Source: Pomphorhynchus laevis (lineage: Eukaryota; Acanthocephala; Palaeacanthocephala; Echinorhynchida; Pomphorhynchidae). Taken from it: a stretch of 64,000 nucleotides of DNA. This document shows, in pieces, positions 1 to 11,300 of this stretch. The position numbers were made by a program, and so were the translations under genes. Positions within the stretch are counted from its first letter, which is position 1. Every line of letters starts with the position of its first letter. The stretch spans positions 62,001 to 126,000 of the forward strand of contig WNNJ02003589.1 of NCBI GenBank assembly GCA_012934845.2, given 5' to 3'. Below the pieces are notes generated by a model. It ran no database searches. It was not told where the DNA came from and saw nothing but the letters and a program-made list of their open reading frames with translations.

Positions 1-73
1 TTTTGTTTGTGGACTTGTAAGCGTACAGCTTGTACGCATTTGCCACATTAAATAAATTTGTATTATTATTAAT
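1..73 (+). mobile_element. 3' tail of an LN1 (CR1/L2-like) LINE
   Basis: The first 73 bases match the 3' end of the near full-length LINE at 25810-25880, apart from one extra ATT in the terminal repeat. They contain the conserved GACTTGTAA, the hairpin GCGTACA-GCT-TGTACGC, TTGCCAC and an (ATT)n end. The body of this copy lies outside the window to the left. Confidence 0.85.
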
Positions 74-339
74 TTGATTAACATATTATACAAATATTTA
101 TAAAAATTAAAGTTTAAATTAAAGGTAAAGGTTGCAGATAAATATGATTAAAGATTAAAGAGAAAAAGATTAAATATAAATATAATTAAAGATAAATATG
201 ATCAAAGATTAAATAAGTTTTAATTATTAAACTTTTTGTAACATATGTAGCAGAAAATGGTTTTGTCATGCTCGAGTAGCTACTGAAAAAAGCAACATGA
301 TTTAATTCACGATATGCACTCCCACATATCAACATCATC

Positions 340-460
340 CTATTGACATTGTGTTCATACTTTTTTCATTTTTTTGTTCTAAAAACTTTTAATTTGTGAT
401 TTAGTTGACTTGTAAGTGGATGTATATCCACAATAGCCACTTAAATAAACCTGTACTTGA
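340..460 (+). mobile_element. LN1-related LINE 3' tail, subfamily b
   Basis: This piece has the same order as the LN1 tail: GACTTGTAA, then a hairpin (GTGGAT-GTAT-ATCCAC), then AGCCACTTAAATAAA. The stem bases differ completely from LN1, but the fold is kept. No coding sequence is attached, so it is a short 5'-truncated copy or a related family's tail. Confidence 0.65.
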
Positions 461-654
461 TTTACTTTTTTTTCACTTTTTGTTATTTTTCATTTTTTGT
501 GACTTTCTTCTCCGTTCTTTTCTAGAATAAACAGCCTCCTGCCATCGGATCGACCACTTCCTTTCCATTCTTAAAACACAGTCTCCACTATCTTTTGTCC
601 CTTAATAATTGATTCAATTATTCTAACTCTTTAAAACTCTTACACTCTCCAACA

Positions 655-795
655 CATCAACATATTGTTGATGTTTTGATATGTTCATACTTTTTTATTT
701 TTCATTTCTACTATTGGTTGTAAAAATCTTTAATTTGTAATTTAGTAGACTTGTAAGTGGTAGTATATCCACAATAGCCACTTCAATAATAAACC
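655..795 (+). mobile_element. LN1-related LINE 3' tail, subfamily b (second copy)
   Basis: This is a second copy of the 340-460 type: GACTTGTAA, GTGG...CCAC, AGCCACTTCAATAATAAA. The inner stem has decayed to four pairs. The leader of T-rich sequence with GTTCATACTTTTTT is shared with the first copy. Confidence 0.6.
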
Positions 796-1304
796 AAATT
801 AATTAAATCAGTATATGAATCAAAAGCCGTTAATGATCAAAATTATAAAAAAAAAGATAGTTGAAAATAAATATTAAAGTGTTGCTATTTCATTTATGTA
901 TTTCATTTTATTTTTACATACTTTTGCATTTTTTTTGTCCATTTGCGACATTTCATAATTATACTTTTATATTAAAAATAATGAAAAATTTAGGCAACTG
1001 ATATAATTCAAGTAAGTTTTACTTGAATATACGACGGACACCGAAGAATATATTATTTTTTAGTTTATTTCTATATTTTAATTTTTTTCACCTCAATTCA
1101 ATATTTGTAAAACATGTAAACACCGTCAACAGTAAATAAAAGAATAAAAATAAAAAAATTGTTATGGTGTGCTACGTTATTTACCGTAATTACTATTAAT
1201 CTATTAGTAGTAATTACTATTAATATTTACTTAATATTTTAATTAATATTTATTAATATTAATATTTTATGTAAATATATTTTTGTTTTAATTGAATGAA
1301 TAAA
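796..1304. other. AT-rich intergenic DNA, nothing recognised
   Basis: Simple AT-rich sequence with short palindromic TAATTACTATTAAT-type runs near 1185-1230. No credible exon, RNA gene or element end was seen. Confidence 0.5.
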
Positions 1305-2040
1305 TAGCCTTAATGCTTGGTTTTATGCAGTAATAAAATTTATCTCCAAGCCTTATAGAGATAATAAAAAGATATGCTATCATTAAAATTCTCCCGCTAA
1401 TTCTCTTAAATAATAAGAAAACATTTGTTTTATTTTGACCGATGCTTATAAAGTGCGTCATATTTAATAATTTAACTATTTAAGCGTTAAAATTTTTAAT
1501 GCATTCATTTGATCTATAAATGACCTCGACAATGTTTGCATAATAATTAAAATAACTACAAAATTTGGTCTTGCTTTGAATCCATTAACATACAGTGGTC
1601 CTGCCAATATTAAGTAGTTACGTGAATGTTCGTCTTTGTGTATGTGACTCACAAAACCATATAACCTGTAAAACCAATCCTTTACAACTGCCCGTTGCGT
1701 TAAGAATAGGATCTCGTTAAGAATAGTTAAGAATAGGATCTTGATTTCAATAGTTAAGAATCGATTATATAATCGTTCGTTCAATAATATTGAGATTGTA
1801 TTTTGATTTTTGTTAACGAACTTATACTCAATGCTTGGTTTAATGCAGTGATAAAATTTATAAAGATAAATTTTTAATTTACTTAATAAATTTAGAATTT
1901 ATTTAAATTCTTTTAAATTTTAGATTTAAATTCTTTTAAAATTAGAAGCTATAAGATAATAAACAATTATGTATGGCTAAAATTAAAATTCGTCCGCTGA
2001 TTCTCTAAAATAATAAGAAGACATTTGTTTCATGTGTGAT
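1305..2040. repeat. Composite repeat; core also at 20461-20860
   Basis: The segment 1447-1845 is a direct repeat of 20461-20860, about 390 bp and highly similar (both contain GTGGTCCTGCCAATATTAAG). In this copy the core is bracketed by two related flanks, 1305-1435 and 1826-2035, which share TGCTTGGTTTTATGCAGT and CTCTTAAATAATAAG-like stretches. A 102-codon open frame on the - strand has no recognisable domain. Family unknown; the flanks resemble duplicated ends, but nothing else supports an LTR-type element. Confidence 0.6.
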
Positions 2041-2060
2041 ATTTTATGTCAAAGATACTT

Positions 2061-2125
2061 TTGCTTCTTGAACTTGTAATTCTCACATCACTGAAGACAA
2101 AAACTTTGTCTTTGAACTTAGTATC
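2061..2125 (+). promoter_or_regulatory. 65-bp motif shared upstream of SETD2 and DDX47
   Basis: About 65 bases ending 255 bp before the predicted SETD2 start match 36730-36794, which ends 58 bp before the DDX47 start. The shared core is ACTTGTAATTCTCACAT, followed by GAAGAC(A/G)AAAACTTT and AGTAT. Both copies have the same orientation relative to the gene. A promoter-proximal role is inferred; a short dispersed repeat is the alternative. Confidence 0.4.
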
Positions 2126-2379
2126 ATTTTACTTATAGGTGTGTTTAGGCAAACTAAAATAAAGAAATGAACAAAATGATGCTAGAAATCTTTAATTTAG
2201 AAACATGAATATAATTTAGATAGACTAGATTTATCAGATGTAATTAAACTTTGATTAATTAAATTATTTCATGATTCCTTATCATTGTAGATTAACGTCA
2301 CGAGTATTCGACTGGAAGTTTATACTTAATATACGTATTTCGGGTAATCTCTAAAGTTTTGTACAAATTCGCATTCGGC

Positions 2380-5300
2380 ATGCCTATTCATTCATCAAAT
2401 CACAATGGATTCCCTTTCACAAGGTTTGTTTCAAATTGTAGTAATTGTTGACTTTAGTAATTTTAACATTTTATTCAAAAAGAAGTGAGCTTAAGCAAAG
2501 ACGTCGGTGCAACCAATCTGTTCAACCTTCATCTAGCGGCACAAGTATTTTCAATTAAATCTCTTATTTTCAGTTTGCTGACTTTTAAATATTAGATTCA
2601 TTTTCGAACAGCAGCACAGATTATTCGTCTGATATGTCATCAACTGAGTCAACTAAAATAACTTCAACCAGCATTAGCAGTGAGGAGGATAGTAACATTG
2701 ATTCCAACAATACGGATACTGATTCATATAGCACTAGCTCAACTGCTTCTACTAGTGAAGATGAATTTAACCAATCGAGTAGCACGAGCAGTGAGGAGGA
2801 ATGGGTCGAGCGTTTACCTTTCAAAAACATTGAAGACTTAGATCCAAGCGATGGTATTGTAATTTGCGAAGAACATCGACGCATCAATGAAGGCAAATAT
2901 AGTCCAACAAAAGATAGTTTAAATCGCTACTTCAGCTTCGACAGGCCGATCGCTGAACAACTGGCCGACGGTGCCCCAGATTTTAAGCTGGAGAATTGTA
3001 TATTTCAAGCTATAGACGCAACTATTCCTAATCAGGAACAAATAGAGAATGAGGAATGTCGAGAAATATTCGATCTATTTCAACCATACATGTTTTCTAA
3101 TAAACATTACGATGAGTATATTGAAAATGTACTTACTCCACAATCACCTGAACTTTTATCGTCGTCATCAGAGTCGGCATCTTCAGATGATGATATGATT
3201 AGCGACGGAAAAAATGATAATGAGCCACAATTATTTGTTACCGATGAAAATACTCCAAGCGGCTGTCGTACTGTCAGTCGATTTAATGATTGCAATATAA
3301 AGCGAGCTTTGCTGATGAAATGCCAGCCTGAATATATTGAATGCGATATGGATAGTGAAGCAAAAGAAGCAATTAATCCAGATCGACCATCTTTTATTGA
3401 AATTGAGGAGAATGAGTGGCTCTGTGATTCTGCTAACCAGAGACGAACAAAAGTAATGCCCTGTGAGTGTACGACCAGCGAGACTGATCGCGCATTTGGT
3501 AAGGCCGCTTGCGGTGAACAGTGTCTTAACCGATTAATGATGATTGAATGTACAGAAAAGGTTTGCCCATGTATGCCTTATTGTACAAATCAGAGATTTC
3601 TTAAACGCGAAAATGCTTCACTGGTGCCGTTTAGAACTGAGTGGAAGGGATGGGGTGTGAAGACTCTTCGTGATCTTAATGCCGGTGTCTTTGTCATTGA
3701 GTACATTGGGGAAGTGTTAGAAGAGGAAATGTTTTTACAAAGATTGACAGATTATGAGCAAGCAGGTCAAAAAGACTATTACTTCATGTCACTTGATCGT
3801 CCATTTATTATTGACGCTACAATTAAAGGGAATATATCTCGATTAATTAATCATAGCTGTGATGCCAATTGTGTTACGCAGAAGTGGAATGTCGGTGGGC
3901 GCATAAGAATTGGATTATTTACTTGCAAGGATATAAAAGCCGGTACTGAGCTAAACTTTGATTATAAATATGAAACAATGGGTAATGAAAATACTGTTTG
4001 CTACTGTAAATCTGAAAATTGCCGCGGGTTTATTGGCAGTAGGTGTACGAATCCAGCATGGTTACAGCGAAGCGATTCGTCTGAACATGATGCTGACGAT
4101 ACGTTTAAAAATATAGGCAACCGTGAGCGAACCATATACCCAAAGCTGCAACTCGACATGCCAAAAAATCTACGTTCAGATGAAAATATGCTGAAGCTAA
4201 TTAGCTGTATGCTGTCGGTTACCAATAGTGCTGTAAAAGTCCATATACTTAATTTTATTTTGATTTCAGCGGATGCAGAACCAGCATGTCTAAAGTCGTT
4301 TATTTCCAATCACGGATTACCCGTTTTGTTTAGTTGGATGACAGGCATTGAAATTGGTGAAGCTAATCTGGGATTACAACTCCGTTTAATTGAGGTTTTG
4401 GAAAGACTGCCACTGAAGACAAAAAATGAATTAGAAGAATCAAAATTACTTTCTCTTGTTAGTGAACGAGATTGGTCGAGGGCTTTGGAATGGTCGCTTC
4501 CCGAGGAAAAGAATACTAACGCTTACATTGAAGATAAACACAGTCAGCCACAGCAGGTAAAATCTGTCTTAAAGATAATGGTTATGATGGTAGAGAAAAG
4601 GTTAGATGTCAAAATTGTGAAGCTTGTGAATCGCGTCAAAGCATTAAAGTCTCGTTGGGATCAATTACCTCATAAATCTTCGACAGGCCATCCTAAGAAG
4701 CCTGTTATAGCCGTTACTACCTCGTTACCAAGTGATGAAGTACCAAAGAAGGTTGTAAATGTTGAGTTTAAAACAGAAGCAATGTCGAAGCGTGCCGAAC
4801 TTTACAAACGGAAGGGATTCCGTGTATACTCTACGAATACGCCAACAAAAGTGGACGTATGTCTATCATGAAGTTAATAATTATACATTAATTGTATAGG
4901 GCAAGCATTTAGGTTGAAACATTTGATTTGTCGTTACCCCGTGCTATTCCTAACCAGCAATTGGATGCAATCAGTTCTTTACATCAAACAACAATTAAAC
5001 AGCCAGTCAAACTTCACAAGCATTTTATAAAGAGAGCAGGTATACAGATTTTTTTGTTTTTTTTTGTTTTAATTCGTGTTTCCCATTTAGAGATGGATCA
5101 GATAATTTCAAAAGTTGAACCTGTTGATATTGACATGTCAGAAGATTCATCAATTGTAAGTTTGGGACAAATCTATCCTTTTGTTGTTTATATAGCGAAT
5201 AAAATAATTTCGCGATTTGTTTAATGCCATTATCGTGATTCATTATTATTCATTTGATGTAACCATGTTTTATATGAAGCATATAAAATATGCTTCATAT

Positions 5301-8300
5301 ATTATCTGCTTTCTGATATAATGTTATCAGATACAGCAATATTTATGCAGCAATAATATTTATACGGAATATATAATTCGTTATGATAGCAACTATACGC
5401 AACCGTATCATTTTGATATCATTTCTGGCCTTATATTAAAGTAATTTCTGCTTGATAACACACTGATTTTATAAATATTAACTTTCTGACTTTGAAATTG
5501 ACTAATTAAAATCAAATCAGTATCGTTTCTTCAAATAAATTAATTAACCTCATCTTCTATTATTCTAAAGATATTTTTATAATCATGAAAGATACCATCA
5601 TAACTTACTGTTCAATTTCGTTTGTTTCATAACAATTGTCTAACTGATTTGAATTAGTTTGAAAATCATTAAAATTTTAGCAAATCACTAAATTTGCCTT
5701 TAAGCTACAAAATTTGGCGGTTGATCTGAGCATATTTTTGAATAATAAATTTGAAGACAATTTTTTCTTCTATCGTTTTCGATCAGATAAATTTAACAAT
5801 TTCTTAAACAGAATAAATCAAATGGCAGAAAGGTAACGTTATAAATACATTTGTAACGTATTGATTCTAAAATCAATACTTTTGGAAATCTTGCAGTCGT
5901 TAAACAACTTTTATATATTATTAATTGATTGATTACGTATTTTAGGAGATAGCAAAAAAATATTATCTAAAATTTGTATAGTTTCCTGTTTTGTCGCAAC
6001 CCTATGGTTCGCATATTCATATTGCAAGCAAATTACATTATAAATTGATCGTTCAATCAATTTTAAATATTTATAACTAGAGTGATTGAAAAAGTATGAT
6101 TTATTCAAATAAACAAAATTAATTAAAGGATATATAATTTTAATTATTCAGTAATTATTTATTATTAGAATAAATAATCTATTTTATTATCTCATAGTAT
6201 ATAAATTTTATAAATATAAAATTATAATTTAATAATTTAATAATTTAAATTAATTTAATAAGTTGTGTGTTTTATTTTAAATAATTTTTTTTATCTTTTG
6301 ATGTAACAATTAATTGTATTTACAGTCGACGCATATTTTATATCGTTTCTAGTTTTATTAAATTAATGAAATTAATTAATTAATTAATTAATCTAATTTA
6401 ACAGCAAAATTATGAGAAATTATGTAACAGCAAAATTATATAAAAATATGTTTTTTATAAAATTTATAAAAAATTAATATAAAATTACAGTTTTAATATA
6501 AAGCAAATAAAAATTTTAATAATTTTTTGATGATAGAAAAAATATTTTTGCTTATTTATATTATAATATATATATTATATTATGACGAAATAGCAAATTT
6601 ATAAATCATTTGAAAATTTATAAATCATTTTTTTATCTATTCGTAATAAAGAATTTTATCTGAATATTACATTTATATTATTATACCTTATTTTGATATT
6701 AATTATACCAAAATATAATTGTAAATATTTTAAACTGACTAGTTTTGCATGCCAAAAGATAATTCGAGTTAGATTAACATTTAATATACTCGAAACATCA
6801 CTCTGAGTTAGTAAAATTAGACATTGATGATCTTTAATCCTTATTATGATACAACGTCTGCTATTTATTAGTCAATTCATAAAAATTGACTTTTATTTTA
6901 AAAGTGATGACCTCTAATCCTAATTCTGATACAACGTCTGCTATTTATTAGTCAATTCATAAAAGTTGACTTTTATTTTAAAAGTGATGACCTCTAATCC
7001 TTATTATGATACATCGTCTGTTATTTATTAGTAAATTCACAAAAATTGACTTTTATTTTAAAAGTGATGACCTCTAATCCTTATTATGATACATCGTCTG
7101 TTATTTATTAGTAAATTCACAAAAATTGACTTTTATTTTAAATTTCAATTTTTTATTTTAACTTGATTTAAATTATATATAAATACCTAATTAGACATTG
7201 ATGACCTTTAATCCTAATTATGATACAACGTCTGCTATTTATTAGTCAATTCATAAAAATTGACTTTTATTTTAAAAGTGATGACCTCTAATCCTAATTC
7301 TGATACAACGTCTGCTATTTATTAGTCAATTCATAAAAGTTGACTTTTATTTTAAAAGTGATGACCTCTAATCCTTATTATGATACATCGTCTGTTATTT
7401 ATTAGTAAATTCACAAAAATTGACTTTTATTTTAAATTTCAATTTTTTATTTTAACTTGATTTAAATTATATATAAATACCTACATTTGAGAAATAGATA
7501 ACATAGCAGTTCCTTTTGATGATCTTTAATCCTTATTATGATACAACGTCTGCTGTTTATTAGTCAATTCATAAAAAATTGTTTTTTTTTTATTTTAATA
7601 ATCAATTATATTGTTATATAAAAATAAATTTTATAAAATCTTTTATAATTATTTTTTTATATTTATTTTTATTTATATTTGACTTGCTATTAATTATATA
7701 AAATCTTATATAACAATTATTTATTATTTATAATTATTTAATTATTTATTATTTAAATAAATAGCAGTTCCTTTTGATGATCTTTAATCCTTATTATGAT
7801 ACAACCTTTGTTATTTATTAGTCAATTCATAAAAAATTGACTGTTATTTTAATTTTTTTGTATTTTAACTTGATATAAGTTATGTAGAATGCTATAAATA
7901 TTATTTATAGCTTGTTATTAGCTAATTATTAAATTTTGATTGATCGTCTTGATTATTAAAATTATTTATAAAATAATTGATATAACAATTATTATCTAAT
8001 TATCTAATTATTAGATTTTGATTGATTGTCTTGAATGAAAACTTGTCTTAATTATTTATAGTTACAATATAAAAAATTGACTTTTATTTAAATCTAAATT
8101 TTTAATTTTAACTTGATAAAAATTATATAAAATCTGATATAACAATTATATATAATTATTTATTATTTAATTATCTATGAATTGTATAAAATCTTATATA
8201 ATTATTTATTATATTTCTTTATTTTCATTCATATTTAATAAATTTAAAATCATTCGTTAGCATAGCAGTTCCTCCTGATGACCTCTAATTATTATTCTGA

Positions 8301-11300
8301 TACAACGTCTATTATTTAATTAGTTAATTCATAAAAATGACGTTTATTTTAAATTTCAATTTTTTATTTTAACTTTATATTAAATATATAAAATCTTATA
8401 TAACAATTATATATAGTTATTTATTATTTAATTATTAAATTTTGATTTAGCATTATTTATTTTTATTTTATAATTATATAAAATACGTAACTCGGTTAGC
8501 TGATTTGATTGAAATCTCATATTTTGGTATAAATATTTTCTTGAAGATAAAGTTAAATATATTTAACAAAAAACAAGCTTTTTAAAGTTATTACTAGTCA
8601 ATAATTAGTCCATATTAATCAATTCATAAAAATTGACTTTTATTTTAAATTTCAATTTTTTTATTTTAACTTGAAATAAATTATATATAAATACCTACAT
8701 TTGAGAAATAGATAACATAGCAGCTCCTTTTAATGACCTCTAATCCTTATTATGATACAACCTCTGTTATTAGTCAATTCATAAAAATTGACGTTTATTT
8801 TAAATTTCAATTTTTTATTTTAACTTGATATTAAATATATAAAATCTTATATAACAATTATATATAGTTATTTATTATTTAATTATTAAATTTTGATTTA
8901 GCATTATTTATTTTTGTTTTTATTTATAATTATTTCTTATTATTAATTCAATAAAATTCAATAATATTAAAATTCATATTTTAATATTATGAATATTAAA
9001 AAAAACTTATCTTTCTTAAAACGAAAGATAAGTTTCTCCCTTGCGCGATCAACCTATATGTGTCTTCGCAGCCCCCGCTCAGCATTTCACCGGTTCGTTC
9101 ACGGACAGCAAATCCATTCAGGGATAACCAGTCGTGGATCCGCTACGGATGGCTGAGGATTTAATGAATAAAGTCATAAATTTAATATTTAATGATTATA
9201 TTAGGGTCCATATTAATTATATTAATTGTATTATTATTTTATAATAAAAACTTGTGCTTAAAAAGATTTATTTTTTATTTTTAACTCAATAAAATTCAAT
9301 ATGAAATTCAAAAAAATGCAAAATGGATTAGATATGTAAAAACAATACCTACATGTAGGTAATACAGATTGCTAAAATTAGATGTGAAAAGATATTAGGC
9401 TGCAAGTTTTTATTCTAACATTATTTTAATATTATATATATTATAAATATATTGCTACATTATATTATATGATGCTGCATTAGTTATATTATATATTGCT
9501 TTTACTGAGTTAAACTCTTTAATTAATTTTAATTAACTCTTTAAGTTAAACTCTTAAATTCTTTAATATTTGTGATTTAAAAATTAAGATTAATTGTATC
9601 AGATTATATTATTAATTAAAATTTAGTAATTAACTCAATAAAATTCAATATGAATACTAATATTCATAATATTAAAATTCATATTCAGTATAAAATATTT
9701 AATTTTTTCTTAAATCATTGCAGAATAAATTAATACAGTATTTTAACCTAATACATCCCTTACAAATACTACGACAAATCAAATTTTAATAAAATTTTGA
9801 TTCACTTATAAAGATCTATACAAATTGTAAATTGTCATGCACTCACCTTTGTCATGTATTTTTATTTGTCTATAGTTACTTTACTGATTATCGTTTACTG
9901 GCAACCACTGTAAATCCAATTTATTAAATTGAATTTAATATTAATTGAGTTTAATATTAGATGTTATTAGTGACAGTTCATTACAGTTATTATTTTTGTT
10001 AATTTAACAAAAATTAACAAAAAATAATTTGAAGCAATTAATTTTTTGTATTAAGTTTTTATAATGATTAAATATTTTAACATTATTTTCTTTATACATA
10101 AATTAATATACTTTATATAAAATGGATCTATACATTTAATACAAAATTAATATGCATATTTTATTTTTATAGATACATTTTAAAATAATGTATACAACTA
10201 CATGAGATAAATCTGTTTACGATTAAAATTCAATCGCTGGGTGGATGTCGAATTTCACCAGAGGAAATACGTCATTATCACGTATTTGGCAACGCTGCTA
10301 TGTTAGATCGAGAAATAAGGGCCGAAACATGTAACGTAGCAGTTCCTCCTGATGACGTCTAATCCCTTTTCTGATACATTGTCTGTTATTAGTCAATTCA
10401 TTAAAATTGATTTTTATTTTTAACTTCAATTTATTATTTTAACTCGATGTAAATTATATAAATCTTATAAAACCATTATTTATTATTTATAATTATTTAA
10501 TTATGTATTATTTAATTATTCAATTTTGATTTAGGATTTATTCTTTTCAATAACTCAGTTAGCTGATTTGATTAATTCGGTTTATCGTATTATAAGATTT
10601 CAACAAGCAATTTTTGTATCTTCAAATTTTAATTTTGACAGCTATTTAAGAAAAATTATTTTAAATAAATGTTTTTTATTTTGAATATATATAAACTGCT
10701 TGCTGCAAATTAACTTCTCTTAGGGGCTGTTGTGACTACTTATTTACTTAATCGTAATATACCTCTTGACACCTTCATCCCTTCATAAATTGTTTCTGAA
10801 TGGATTTTTATACTAAAATTTAGTACTTTAGTCTATTTTGCTTATATCTTACAATATTTATGATGGGTAAGATTATACGGGATATATTTTAATTAATTAG
10901 AATAATTAATTAAAATAATTAGTTATTTAATAATTAATTAAATAATTAAATAATTAATTCAAATAAATTAGATGCCAACTAATTACCTGTTTTATTTTTT
11001 AAGGAAAACGAGGAATTGATGTCAGATTTGAAATCATCTACATCAAATCAATCTACCGCAACCCCGCAGTTTTCACCGAACCCACCAAGCATGCAGCCTC
11101 GTGTTATTGCTTATCCTCCTTTCCGAACACCAAACATTAACTTTAATTCATCTCCACTCTTTTCACCTAGCCCACCCCGATATCAATTTTTCAATGTTGA
11201 CATACAAAGTCGTATGCAAAATTGCTTTAGCCCTAATGTCTATAGTAGACCAAATGTTGTAAATAAATTTTTGACGGCATCAAACACCCTATTCAATCGA

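Noticed and set aside
1476-1784. 102-codon protein on the - strand
   Set aside because: It lies in a repeat also present at 20.5 kb, where the frame is not preserved, and has no recognisable motif.
1305-2040. LTR-type element, because similar flanks bracket a core
   Set aside because: Flanks are short and partial, there is no primer-binding site, polypurine tract or gag-pol code, and the core occurs elsewhere without both flanks.
2621-2896. - strand 91-codon Ser/Leu-rich frame
   Set aside because: Antisense shadow of the Ser/Glu-rich SETD2 N-terminus.
4857-4871. SETD2 ending at the stop at 4869-4871
   Set aside because: A GTATGT donor at 4857 and in-phase downstream exons leading to the WW and SRI domains show that the protein continues.
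6817-7480. CRISPR-like array
   Set aside because: Repeats are about 85-88 bp with no unique spacers, inside an intron of an animal gene.
10321-10356. Hammerhead-like CTGATGA near GAAAC in Rep-A
   Set aside because: CTGATGA appears on both strands because the outer Rep-A stem is palindromic, and the base after it (C) does not pair with the base before GAAA. The geometry is wrong, unlike in the SINE array.
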